From the NCBI RefSeq assembly GCF_029958925.1, contig NZ_CP124616.1, positions 3,782,001-3,846,000 of the forward strand: a stretch of DNA of 64,000 bases, given 5' to 3'. The translations under genes were made by a program, and so were the position numbers. This document shows, one piece after another, positions 15,290-25,015 of this stretch (its first letter is position 1; each line of letters opens with the position of its first letter). The DNA is from Tropicibacter oceani. Lineage in GTDB: Bacteria; Pseudomonadota; Alphaproteobacteria; Rhodobacterales; Rhodobacteraceae. The notes below the pieces were generated by a model. It saw only the letters and a program-made list of their open reading frames with translations. It had not been told where the DNA came from and ran no database searches.

Positions 15290-17329
15290 TTGCCTTCCGG
15301 ACCGGATGGACCGCAACACGCCGGGGGGCATGCTCCCCGGCGTCTTTACGTTTACAACGGCGGGTTCGTGACCCAGCGCCGGTTGCGGCGCATCCTGACC
15401 CTGTCCGGCTATCGACTGTCGCTGGGACGCCCGGCAAAGGGCGACCTGGTCGGCGTCTGGGGGCAGTCGCCCTATGCCCATCGCGGCGAGGCGGTGGCCA
15501 GGCGCCATGGCGCGCCGCTGGTCCGGATCGAGGATGCCTTTCTGCGCTCGCTCCTCCCCGGGCGCGAGGGCGAGCCGCCCCTTGGCCTTTTGGTCGATCA
15601 CAGCGGTGTGCATTTCGACGGGCGCAGCCCGTCCGACCTTGAAACCCTGCTGAAAACCCATCCCCTGGATGACAGTGCCCTGCTGAACCGCGCGCGTGCC
15701 GGCATGGCCCGGATGCGGGCGGCGCATCTGTCCAAATACAGCGCCACGCGGCTGGATCTGGACCTGCCGGACCCCGGCTATGTCCTGGTGATCGACCAGA
15801 CGCAGGGCGATGCCTCGGTGCGGGCCTCGGATGCAGATCGCAACCGGTTCCTGGAAATGCTGTTCGTCGCGCGCGAGGAAAACCCCGGCGCCCGCATCCT
15901 GTTGAAAACCCATCCCGAAACCGCCGCAGGCCATCGCCCGGGGCATTTTCGCGATCAGGACGCCGGCGGCGACATCACCCTGTGCGACAGCGCCGCCTCG
16001 CCCTGGCAGCTGCTGGATGGGGCCACCGCGGTCTATACCGTGTCGTCCCAGATGGGGTTCGAGGCGATCCTGGCCGGACACAAACCGCGCGTCTTTGGCA
16101 GCCCCTTCTACGCCGGATGGGGCCTGACGCAGGATGAAACGCCGATTGCCCGCCGCCAGCGCAACCTGACCCGCGCCCAGCTGTTTGCCGCCGCGATGAT
16201 CCTTTATCCGCGCTGGTACGATCCGCACCACGACCGTCTGTGCCCCTTCGAAGAGGCGCTTGCCGCGCTCGAAACGCAGGCCCGCGCCTGGCGCGAGGAC
16301 CGCGCCGGTTGGGTGGCCGAAGGCATGCGCCTGTGGAAAAGACCGCATTTGCAGAAATTCTTTGGGCAGCAGCGCAGGGTACACTTCGAAGATGATGTGG
16401 ACAAATCCCGCGCCCTCGCCACGACCGAGGGGCGCAGGCGCATGGTCTGGGCCGGAAAGGCCCGCGACGACGATGCCGCACGCGTCGAAGATGGCTTTTT
16501 ACGATCACGCGGGTTGGGGGCGCAGCTGACACCGCCCCTGTCGCTGGTGCTGGACGATCTGGGCATCTACTACGACCCGGCCCGCCCGTCGCGGCTGGAA
16601 CAGCTTGTTCAGGCCAGGGCTGTGGATATACGCCCCGACCAGATCGAACGTACGCAGCGTCTGATCGCGCGTTTGACCGGCGCTGGCTTGTCCAAATACA
16701 ACCTGTCCGGAGAATTGCCCACATTGCCAACAGGGCGCCGCATCCTTGTGCCCGGCCAGGTCGAGGACGATGCCTCGATCCTGCGCGGCAGCCCGGAGGT
16801 GCGGACAAACGCTGAACTGCTGCGCCGCGTGCGCGAGGCCAACCCCGATGCGACCCTGTTGTGGAAACCCCACCCGGACGTCGAGGCCGGATTGCGCATG
16901 GGGCAGGTCGACACCCCCGAAACCTGGGCCGACATGACCCTGTCACAGGCGCCGATCGCCCCGCTGCTGGACCAGGTCGACGAAGTCTGGACGATGACCT
17001 CGCTCACCGGGTTCGAGGCGCTGCTGCGCGGCTGCCGTGTCACCACGCTTGGCGCGCCTTTCTATGCCGGATGGGGGCTGACGCAGGATTTGGGGCCGGT
17101 GCCCCCGCGCCGCCTGACCGGGCCGCGCCCCGGGCTCGAGGCGCTGGTCCACGCCACGCTGATCGACTATCCGCGCTATCTGGACCCGCGCAGCGGCCTG
17201 CCCTGCCCGGTCGAAGTGATCGTCGATCGGCTGGAAAGCGGCGATCTGCCCCGGCCCGGCCCGCTGAACAAAAGCCTGTCCAAGCTGCAGGGGCTGTTTG
17301 CCAGCAAGGCGCATCTTTGGCGGAAATAA
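15290..17329 (+). CDS. kpsC: KpsC, dual-module capsule polysaccharide glycosyltransferase
   Basis: Cytoplasmic enzyme with two Capsule_synth modules; in E. coli and Neisseria KpsC extends the poly-Kdo linker on which group 2 capsules are built. I place the start at the TTG at 15290, just after the preceding stop and behind a G-rich stretch, giving 679 residues. The longer frame from 15197 would overlap the export gene by about 90 bases with an Arg/His-rich, non-family N-terminus. The internal duplication is obvious: LLKTHPE and FYAGWGLTQDE in the first half, LWKPHPD and FYAGWGLTQDL in the second. Confidence 0.88.
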   Translation: MPSGPDGPQHAGGHAPRRLYVYNGGFVTQRRLRRILTLSGYRLSLGRPAKGDLVGVWGQSPYAHRGEAVARRHGAPLVRIEDAFLRSLLPGREGEPPLGLLVDHSGVHFDGRSPSDLETLLKTHPLDDSALLNRARAGMARMRAAHLSKYSATRLDLDLPDPGYVLVIDQTQGDASVRASDADRNRFLEMLFVAREENPGARILLKTHPETAAGHRPGHFRDQDAGGDITLCDSAASPWQLLDGATAVYTVSSQMGFEAILAGHKPRVFGSPFYAGWGLTQDETPIARRQRNLTRAQLFAAAMILYPRWYDPHHDRLCPFEEALAALETQARAWREDRAGWVAEGMRLWKRPHLQKFFGQQRRVHFEDDVDKSRALATTEGRRRMVWAGKARDDDAARVEDGFLRSRGLGAQLTPPLSLVLDDLGIYYDPARPSRLEQLVQARAVDIRPDQIERTQRLIARLTGAGLSKYNLSGELPTLPTGRRILVPGQVEDDASILRGSPEVRTNAELLRRVREANPDATLLWKPHPDVEAGLRMGQVDTPETWADMTLSQAPIAPLLDQVDEVWTMTSLTGFEALLRGCRVTTLGAPFYAGWGLTQDLGPVPPRRLTGPRPGLEALVHATLIDYPRYLDPRSGLPCPVEVIVDRLESGDLPRPGPLNKSLSKLQGLFASKAHLWRK

Positions 17330-17460
17330 AGGGGCTTGGCGCCGCCTGCTTTAAGGGTTTGTTAAGACTTTCGGGCAAACCCCTGATCTGGCGCTGTTTT
17401 AAAAGTTATCCACCGCAGCATCGCAGCCTTGGGACAGGATCAGCAGCGGCGTCTAACCGG

Positions 17461-17475
17461 TTGACCTTTGGTCAA
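17461..17475. repeat. Inverted repeat immediately after ribD
   Basis: TTGACCTTTGGTCAA is a perfect dyad with 6-base arms and a 3-base centre, directly adjoining the ribD stop. It has no T-run on the ribD side, so termination is uncertain. The spacing (5 bases between TTGAC and GTCAA) is one too many for an FNR box. About 100 bases upstream, GGGTTTG and CAAACCC (17354-17381) form another small hairpin after kpsC. Confidence 0.4.
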
Positions 17476-18582
17476 TTATCCCGTTGCCGCAGCGCGGCGC
17501 CAAACGTGGCGGACATCGCCCCCCTCCACCGAGACATCCACAAGCGCAAAATGCGGTGCAAGCGCCAGTTTTTCCACACCCAGCGCCCCCAGCCCCGGCA
17601 AACCCTCGGCGCCAATCGCGACACCAGCAGAAAAGACCTGGAGCTCGTCCACCAGGTCTGCCGCCAGCAGCGATGCGGCCAGCTGGCCGCCGCCTTCGCA
17701 GAACACCCGGGTCAGCCCCGCCTGCCCCAGCGCCGCCATCAGCGACGCCGGATCAACACGCCCGGCGCGAAGTGCGCAGGGGATCAACCGGGCGCCCAGC
17801 CCGTCCCATGTCTTTTGTAGCTCTGCGCTGGCATCGGGCCCGTGGCACAGCCAGACCGGCGTGTCCCGGGCCGTGCGCGCCAGCGTGCCCAGCAAGGGCA
17901 GGTCCAGGAACCGCGACACCACCACGCGCGCTGGTTGCGGCACATTTCCAAAACCGCGCACCGTCAGCGACGGATCATCGGCGCGCGCCGTGCCGCCGCC
18001 CACCATGACCGCATCGTGGCTGTTGCGCAGCCCATGCACCGCAAGACGCGCCTGCGGCCCGGTGATCCATTGGCTTTCGCCGGTGGCGGTGGCGATCCGG
18101 CCATCCAGGCTCATCGCGAGTTTCAGCGTCAGCCAGGGGCGCCCCTGTTCGACCCGCAGGAAAAAGCCCGCGTGATCCAGCGCCGCACGGTCGGCCAGAA
18201 CCCCCGTCGTCACCGCGATCCCGGCCTTGCGCAGGCGGTCGAACCCCTGTCCCGAAACCCGCGGATCGCTATCCGGCAAGGGCGCGACGACACGCGCCAC
18301 ACCCGCAGCGATCAGTGCATCGGCGCAGGGCGGTGTCTTGCCATGGTGGGCGCAGGGTTCCAGCGTGACATAGGCGGTCGCGCCGCGCGCAAGATCGCCC
18401 GCCATGTCAAGAGCCTGCGTTTCGGCATGGGGCCGCCCGCCCGGCTGGGTCCAGCCGCGCCCGACGACGCGCCCGCCCTGCACCAGAACGCAGCCAACCG
18501 CCGGGTTGGGCCAGCATTTGCCCATCCCGCGCCGACCCAGGCCAAGAGCATGGGCCATATGAAGGGCGTCTGCCCCGGTCAC
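17476..18582 (-). CDS. ribD: RibD, bifunctional deaminase/reductase of riboflavin synthesis
   Basis: Deaminates diaminohydroxyphosphoribosylaminopyrimidine and reduces the product, the second and third steps of riboflavin synthesis. The product is 368 residues. The N-terminal deaminase carries the zinc motifs HAETQAL and [11 protein letters not shown]; the C-terminal reductase (from about residue 150) contains [13 protein letters not shown] and [13 protein letters not shown]. The GTG start overlaps the nrdR stop by 4 bases, indicating translational coupling. Length is normal for the family. Confidence 0.95.
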   Translation of the reverse strand: MTGADALHMAHALGLGRRGMGKCWPNPAVGCVLVQGGRVVGRGWTQPGGRPHAETQALDMAGDLARGATAYVTLEPCAHHGKTPPCADALIAAGVARVVAPLPDSDPRVSGQGFDRLRKAGIAVTTGVLADRAALDHAGFFLRVEQGRPWLTLKLAMSLDGRIATATGESQWITGPQARLAVHGLRNSHDAVMVGGGTARADDPSLTVRGFGNVPQPARVVVSRFLDLPLLGTLARTARDTPVWLCHGPDASAELQKTWDGLGARLIPCALRAGRVDPASLMAALGQAGLTRVFCEGGGQLAASLLAADLVDELQVFSAGVAIGAEGLPGLGALGVEKLALAPHFALVDVSVEGGDVRHVWRRAAATG

Positions 18583-19055
18583 TTTTCGGCCGGGGGTTCC
18601 GGAACTTCGGGGCGCAGTTCAGAAACGAACTTGTCAAAGTCGTCTGCCGCCTGGAAGTTCTTGTAAACACTGGCGAAACGCACATAGGCAACGGTGTCGA
18701 TCCGGGCAAGCGTCTCCATCACGATCTCGCCGATCTGATGCGACGAGATATCGGTTTCGCCCATGCTTTCCAGTCGCCGGACAATGCCCGAGATCATCTG
18801 GTCGATGCGTTCGGGGTCCAAAGGCCGTTTCTGCAAGGCGATCCGGATCGAGCGTTCCAGCTTGTCCCGGTCGAAATCTTCGCGTCGCCCGTTGGATTTG
18901 ATGACCACAAGATCGCGCAGTTGCACGCGTTCGTAGGTGGTAAAGCGCCCGCCACATGCGGGGCAAAAACGGCGGCGGCGAATGGCTACGTGGTCTTCGG
19001 CCGGCCGGGAATCTTTAACCTGGGTGTCGATGTTTCCGCAAAACGGGCAGCGCAT
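18579..19055 (-). CDS. nrdR: NrdR, ribonucleotide reductase transcriptional repressor
   Basis: Zinc-ribbon plus ATP-cone repressor that senses ATP/dATP and binds NrdR boxes upstream of ribonucleotide reductase genes. From the ATG at 19055 the product begins MRCPFCG and is 158 residues, the usual length; a 20-codon upstream extension is not family-like. The zinc ribbon is CPFC at 3-6 and CPAC around residue 31-34. The ATP-cone contains [17 protein letters not shown]. It is coupled to ribD by a 4-base overlap. Confidence 0.95.
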   Translation of the reverse strand: MRCPFCGNIDTQVKDSRPAEDHVAIRRRRFCPACGGRFTTYERVQLRDLVVIKSNGRREDFDRDKLERSIRIALQKRPLDPERIDQMISGIVRRLESMGETDISSHQIGEIVMETLARIDTVAYVRFASVYKNFQAADDFDKFVSELRPEVPEPPAEK

Positions 19056-19207
19056 TGGCCGTCCCCCTCGTCTTTTTTTCTGCTCTATATGCCTGATTGC
19101 GGGGTTTTTCCCCACTTATCCACAGCCACTATAGGTCAGTCCCAAAGTTTTGGGTAGGGGTGAATTTGACCCGCAAGATCGTGACAGCCTGGCGTGTCCA
19201 ATCAGAC

Positions 19208-19747
19208 TCAGTTCGCTGGCAACCAGGCCTGCGCGCCGGGGTCCCAGTCCAGCCCGGCGGCGCGTTTTGCGTCACCGATGGCTGCGGTCCAGTCGAACCG
19301 GACGGTTGCCGGGGCGCAGTCCAGCGCGGCGGCACGCTGCGCTCCGCGATAGACCTCGACGCCGCCGGATTTTGCCTCGGGGCTGTCTTCGACGGCCAGC
19401 ATCTTGTCGATGGCGCCGTTGACCCGGTATTCGTAGTCCCCGTTGAAAAAGCGCACTTCTTCCCAGATCGTGCGGCCAATTCCCGGCCAAGGGGTATAGC
19501 CCAGCGTTGCCGCGGCCTCGCGCAGGGTCAGTTCCGGCGCCCCCCCTGCGGGCCCGTAGCGATAGACCACCGCGTCGCCTTCGACGCAGACCTCAAGCAG
19601 CTTGCCGTTCTGCGCGATCCGGCATGACAGGAACAGGTCCGCCGCCGAGCATTCGGCAAAAGCCATCCCCGCCGTCAGCATCAGGGCCGCAATCGTCGCG
19701 GGCGCCGTGACGCGGCGCGGCCACCACAGTTCAAAGCATCGAACCAT
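19208..19747 (-). CDS. Hypothetical exported protein
   Basis: Unrecognised protein of 179 residues. A hydrophobic segment around residues 16-30 ending AGMAFA-EC looks like a signal peptide with a long N-region (about 15 residues), so it is probably periplasmic. The mature part has cysteines in ECSAADLFLSC, VCVEG and ALDCAP that could form two disulfides, and ends in a Trp-containing segment. It starts one base after the stop of the DUF1353 gene upstream, so they form an operon. No function assigned. Confidence 0.75.
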   Translation of the reverse strand: MVRCFELWWPRRVTAPATIAALMLTAGMAFAECSAADLFLSCRIAQNGKLLEVCVEGDAVVYRYGPAGGAPELTLREAAATLGYTPWPGIGRTIWEEVRFFNGDYEYRVNGAIDKMLAVEDSPEAKSGGVEVYRGAQRAAALDCAPATVRFDWTAAIGDAKRAAGLDWDPGAQAWLPAN

Positions 19748-19748
19748 C

Positions 19749-20480
19749 CTAGATCCCCCTTCGGGTCAGATAATCGGGCTTGGCGCTGTCGCCGGCCTTC
19801 AGGGCCATTTCGCGCGCTTTCATCCAATCGACGATTTCATCGGCGCTGGGGTCGGTTTCCTCGATCCACTTCAGGCACCATTCCATTTCGCGCAGCAGCG
19901 CGCTTTCTTCGACACCTTCCAGCGTGCGGTCCGGGTCGTTCCAGCGCGGGCCGCCCAGGTAGACCGCGGCAAAGATGATCTTGGCCTTGGCGGGGGGCGT
20001 GCCCGCGACCAGAAGCGCCTCGTAGAACATGCGGTGCACGTCCTCCCAAGGCTTGGTCTGATAGGTTTCCAGCGCCTCGTTGCCCACCCCGCAATAGGCG
20101 TCATGCAGCGCCGCCGCCTCCAGATACTCGCGGCTTTGGCGGTCACCCATCAGCGGTTCGAACACCGCAGGGATCGACGCGCCATCGGTCAAGGTCTGCA
20201 CCGGGGCCGTCCAGGTGCGGCCAAATCCATCGACGAAATCGATCTGGGCTGTCGTCGGCAGAAAGGCGTGCTTGAACTTTTCCACGAAAACCGGCGTGCC
20301 GCCGATCTGGATCGGGCCGCCGACAAAGCGGCAGAAATGGCCGTCCTCGCCGGGGCCAAGGCAGGCTTCTCCGCCCGATTGCACCCGTCCGGACAGGTAT
20401 TCGGGCACACCGATCCCAAGGGCGCCGACCAGGGCCAGCCCTGTCAGCATAAACACGGTCCGGGACGATATGCGCCGCAT
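19749..20480 (-). CDS. DUF1353 family protein, membrane-anchored
   Basis: The product (243 residues from the ATG at 20480) has an N-terminal hydrophobic helix (about 9-27) and a DUF1353 domain, recognised by TLTDGASIPAVFEPLMG and the following AAALHDAYC. In phage and bacterial relatives this domain resembles a small metal-dependent hydrolase, but its reaction is not established. A TTG-initiated version 12 codons longer is possible; the ATG has a GGGTGG just upstream. It is paired with the exported protein gene one base downstream. Confidence 0.8.
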   Translation of the reverse strand: MRRISSRTVFMLTGLALVGALGIGVPEYLSGRVQSGGEACLGPGEDGHFCRFVGGPIQIGGTPVFVEKFKHAFLPTTAQIDFVDGFGRTWTAPVQTLTDGASIPAVFEPLMGDRQSREYLEAAALHDAYCGVGNEALETYQTKPWEDVHRMFYEALLVAGTPPAKAKIIFAAVYLGGPRWNDPDRTLEGVEESALLREMEWCLKWIEETDPSADEIVDWMKAREMALKAGDSAKPDYLTRRGI

Positions 20481-20560
20481 GGCCACCCAAGTATCCTTTT
20501 TTTCAGCAATGCCCAAAGCCTAGCAAACCCGCCCGCCGCAGCAAGTAGGGATTCCCGCCC

Positions 20561-20968
20561 CTAGGCCAGGTGTGCCACGACCTGGCGATCATGCGCGGCG
20601 TTGCGGTGTTCAAAGACATAGATGCCCTGCCACGTCCCCAGCATCAGCCGCCCCTCACTGACCGGGATCGTGAGCGACACCGGCAGCAGCGCGGCCTTGA
20701 TATGAGCCGGCATGTCGTCCGGCCCTTCGTAGGTGTGGGTCAGGTAGCCCATTGACGGATCGGTCGTCGGCGGCACAAGGCGGTGGAAAAAGCTGGCCAG
20801 ATCGGTCCTGACCTCGGGGTCGGCGTTTTCCTGGATGACCAGGCTGGCCGAGGTATGGCGGATGAAAAGCGTCAAAAGCCCGCTGCCGCGCACCCAGTCC
20901 GCCACCTGATCGGTGAATTCGTACAGGCCCGGACCCCGTGTCGAAATCGTGAAGGACCTTTGCATCAT
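20561..20968 (-). CDS. yjbQ: YjbQ family protein (UPF0047)
   Basis: Small conserved protein of 135 residues; family members have been reported with weak thiamine-phosphate synthase activity, but the physiological role is open. Family signatures are visible: [20 protein letters not shown], the central [22 protein letters not shown] and the C-terminal [13 protein letters not shown]. The conserved histidines in these segments (HTSAS, HIKAAL, EHR) form the predicted metal or ligand site. It is divergent from the dienelactone hydrolase gene. Confidence 0.92.
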   Translation of the reverse strand: MMQRSFTISTRGPGLYEFTDQVADWVRGSGLLTLFIRHTSASLVIQENADPEVRTDLASFFHRLVPPTTDPSMGYLTHTYEGPDDMPAHIKAALLPVSLTIPVSEGRLMLGTWQGIYVFEHRNAAHDRQVVAHLA

Positions 20969-21054
20969 GCGGACTTCCCTTGCGTCACAATCGGTCTAAC
21001 CTTCGTGCCACGCACCGGGCATCGTTTCAACGCCCATACAGGGAGACCGCGACC

Positions 21055-21960
21055 ATGAATGACCAATCCCCACAACGCCGCATGACGGCGGCGGATTTCG
21101 ATCAGGAACTGCTGGACCTTTATGACTTTTATGCGCACGGCAAAATCACCAAGCGCGAATTCCTGGACCGCGCGGGCAAGTTTGCCGTGGGCACCGTGAC
21201 CGCCGCCGCCCTTTTGAACATGTTGTCCCCGAACTATGCCCTGGCCGAGCAGGTCAGCTTCAACGATCCCGATATCGTGGCGGAATATATCACCTACCCG
21301 TCGCCCAATGGCCACGGCGAGGTGCGCGGCTATCTGGTCAAACCCGCCAATGTCACGGGGCCTGTGCCGGCCGTCGTGGTGGTGCACGAAAACCGTGGGC
21401 TGAACCCCTATATCGAGGACGTCGCGCGGCGCGTGGCAAAGGCCGGGTTCATCGCGCTGGCGCCGGACGGGTTGTCATCTGTCGGGGGTTACCCGGGCAA
21501 CGACGCCGAAGGACGCGAATTGCAGCAGACCGTTGACGGCGAAAAGCTGATGAACGATTTCTTTGCGGCCTATGAGTTCATGGCCGCGCATGGCGACACC
21601 ACCGGCAAGGTGGGCTGCGTCGGCTTTTGCTATGGCGGCGGTGTCTGCAACGCCATGGCGGTGGCCTATCCGGAGCTCGGTGCCTCGGTGCCGTTTTACG
21701 GGCGGCAGGCCTCGGCTTCGGATGTGCCGCGCATTCAGGCGCCTCTATTGCTGCAATACGCCGAACTGGACGAACGCATCAACGAAGGCTGGCCCGCCTA
21801 CGAGGCCGCGCTGAAAGAACACGGCAAGACCTACACGGCGCATATCTATCCGGGCGTGAACCACGGCTTTCACAACGATTCAACGCCTAGGTATGATGAG
21901 GCAACGGCCGAATTGGCATGGGAGCGGACGATCGCCTTTTTCAAGGAGCACCTGAACTAG
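21055..21960 (+). CDS. Dienelactone hydrolase family protein with N-terminal leader
   Basis: Alpha/beta hydrolase of the dienelactone hydrolase family. The product is 301 residues from the ATG at 21055 (GGGAGA upstream). The nucleophile is the cysteine in [10 protein letters not shown]; the acid and base fit the ELDERIN segment and the histidine in GVNHGFHND, giving a Cys-Asp-His triad. It is longer than typical cytosolic members because about 65 residues precede the domain, including [15 protein letters not shown] and a hydrophobic stretch ending YALA-EQ. That resembles a Tat-type leader with Lys-Arg in place of Arg-Arg set unusually far from the N-terminus. Export is inference; the substrate is unknown. 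Confidence 0.88.
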   Translation: MNDQSPQRRMTAADFDQELLDLYDFYAHGKITKREFLDRAGKFAVGTVTAAALLNMLSPNYALAEQVSFNDPDIVAEYITYPSPNGHGEVRGYLVKPANVTGPVPAVVVVHENRGLNPYIEDVARRVAKAGFIALAPDGLSSVGGYPGNDAEGRELQQTVDGEKLMNDFFAAYEFMAAHGDTTGKVGCVGFCYGGGVCNAMAVAYPELGASVPFYGRQASASDVPRIQAPLLLQYAELDERINEGWPAYEAALKEHGKTYTAHIYPGVNHGFHNDSTPRYDEATAELAWERTIAFFKEHLN

Positions 21961-22208
21961 GCATCCCTGAGCACGCAGGCGACCTGGGGCAGGTCGTCTG
22001 CATTGCTGAACCAGGCGGACGATCCGTCATCGGTGACAACCGGCATCTGCGCCACCTGCGCCAGCGTTTCGCGGCAGCGGTCCAGGTCGGCGGCGTCCAC
22101 TTCGATCTTGATGACCTCGGGCTGGGCCGTGGTCAGCGCTTCGGTCGCGGCCAGCGCGCCCGCGGCGATGAAAAGCAGTGCAGTGGTATAGGCAGCAGTC
22201 TTCTTCAT
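21957..22208 (-). CDS. Hypothetical small exported protein
   Basis: Unrecognised 83-residue protein. The ATG at 22208 is preceded by AGGAGGGTGAG. It has a signal peptide-like N-terminus ([21 protein letters not shown]) and a mature part with two cysteines, in LDRCRETL and QVACVLRDA. Its 3' end overlaps the stop of the convergent hydrolase gene by 4 bases. Likely periplasmic; no function assigned. Confidence 0.7.
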   Translation of the reverse strand: MKKTAAYTTALLFIAAGALAATEALTTAQPEVIKIEVDAADLDRCRETLAQVAQMPVVTDDGSSAWFSNADDLPQVACVLRDA

Positions 22209-22348
22209 GGGTCTCACCCTCCTGAGTCGATAACCCGGAAGATGCCGCATTGTTCCCTAGAAACCGTGCAGATGGCCCGCAAAGAACCATCAGTTTTTGA
22301 GAAAAATGAAGATATTCAAGGGGTTTTGCCCCGATGACCCCGGCGCGC

Positions 22349-22582
22349 CTAGGCGCGTTTGGTCAACATGCTGAACAGCTTGAGCACCAACAGGACCCAT
22401 GGCAGCCCGTGCAGCGCCAGATCGACCATGTCGATGGGCTGCGTCAGCGCACCGGCGGCCAGCATTTTCAGCTTTTCCCAGACATGCGGTTCGGGCGACA
22501 TCGGTGCCAGACCCAGCGTCGCGCAGGCCAGCACCAGCGCCCAAAGCGGCAACGCCGCCATCACACGGCGCAGCCCCGCCAT
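22349..22582 (-). CDS. Small membrane protein downstream of the HlyU-domain gene
   Basis: 77 residues with two hydrophobic segments (about 8-27 and 57-72), so probably a small inner-membrane protein. Its ATG overlaps the stop of the upstream gene in the arrangement TGATG, a classic coupling signal, which is the main reason to believe it. It is not recognised as a named family. Confidence 0.6.
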   Translation of the reverse strand: MAGLRRVMAALPLWALVLACATLGLAPMSPEPHVWEKLKMLAAGALTQPIDMVDLALHGLPWVLLVLKLFSMLTKRA

Positions 22583-22857
22583 CAGTCGAACAGGCGCAGA
22601 CCCTGCTGGTCTATCAACTGCTTGGCCTTGTTGATCGATGCGCTTTGCGCCTCGGACAGGTCGCGCAAAAGATCGGCGCGGATCAGGTGATGGGATTTGG
22701 TGTCCCCCGCTACGTCCTTTTCGATCAGCGCCGAAATCCGGAACTGACCGTCAACCGGCATGGGCTGCGGGGTGATGCGAAACCCTTCGTATTCCTCGAC
22801 GACCAAAGCCGACGGGCTTTGCCCGCCGGTTTTGAAAATGCGTGAAAGCCAGGACAC
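22582..22857 (-). CDS. HlyU-domain family protein
   Basis: 91-residue protein that matches the alphaproteobacterial HlyU-domain family (not the ArsR-type Vibrio HlyU). Visible features are the N-terminal MSWLSRIF, EEYEGFRITPQPMPVDGQFRI, and KSHHLIRADLL followed by an amphipathic helix ending QLIDQQGLRLF. The annotation as transcriptional regulator is by family name only; no helix-turn-helix is evident. It lies 12 bases after the rpoD stop and may share its transcript. Confidence 0.75.
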   Translation of the reverse strand: MSWLSRIFKTGGQSPSALVVEEYEGFRITPQPMPVDGQFRISALIEKDVAGDTKSHHLIRADLLRDLSEAQSASINKAKQLIDQQGLRLFD

Positions 22858-22869
22858 CGTCGTCGCCCC

Positions 22870-24852
<1,983 letters not shown>

Positions 24853-24870
24853 CAGGCTCTCCTCATCGGG

Positions 24871-25015
24871 GATTCGGGTCGCAAAGTGATTCGTTAACAC
24901 GAATCATCAGAACGTACGAGTGATTCGCTGTCCCGTTTACCCCGTTTTCCTTACCGTTTCTTCTGCAAAGCTAGCGCTTCGCCTTATCAAATCGAATCTG
25001 TGACAACAGCGAATC
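24871..25015. promoter_or_regulatory. GANTC (CcrM-type methylation site) cluster at the rpoD leader
   Basis: Six GANTC pentamers fall in 145 bases: 24871-24875, 24888-24892, 24901-24905, 24922-24926, 24994-24998 and 25011-25015. Two of them lie in the 20-base imperfect palindrome TGATTCGTTAACACGAATCA (24887-24906). By base composition about one site per 300 bases would be expected. In alphaproteobacteria CcrM methylates GANTC and hemimethylation times transcription, so this probably marks a cell-cycle-influenced rpoD promoter. The function is inference. Confidence 0.55.

Noticed and set aside
17461-17475. TTGACCTTTGGTCAA considered as an FNR box for ribD
   Set aside because: The spacer between TTGAC and GTCAA is 5 bases, and the site lies at the 3' end of ribD and kpsC, not upstream of a gene.
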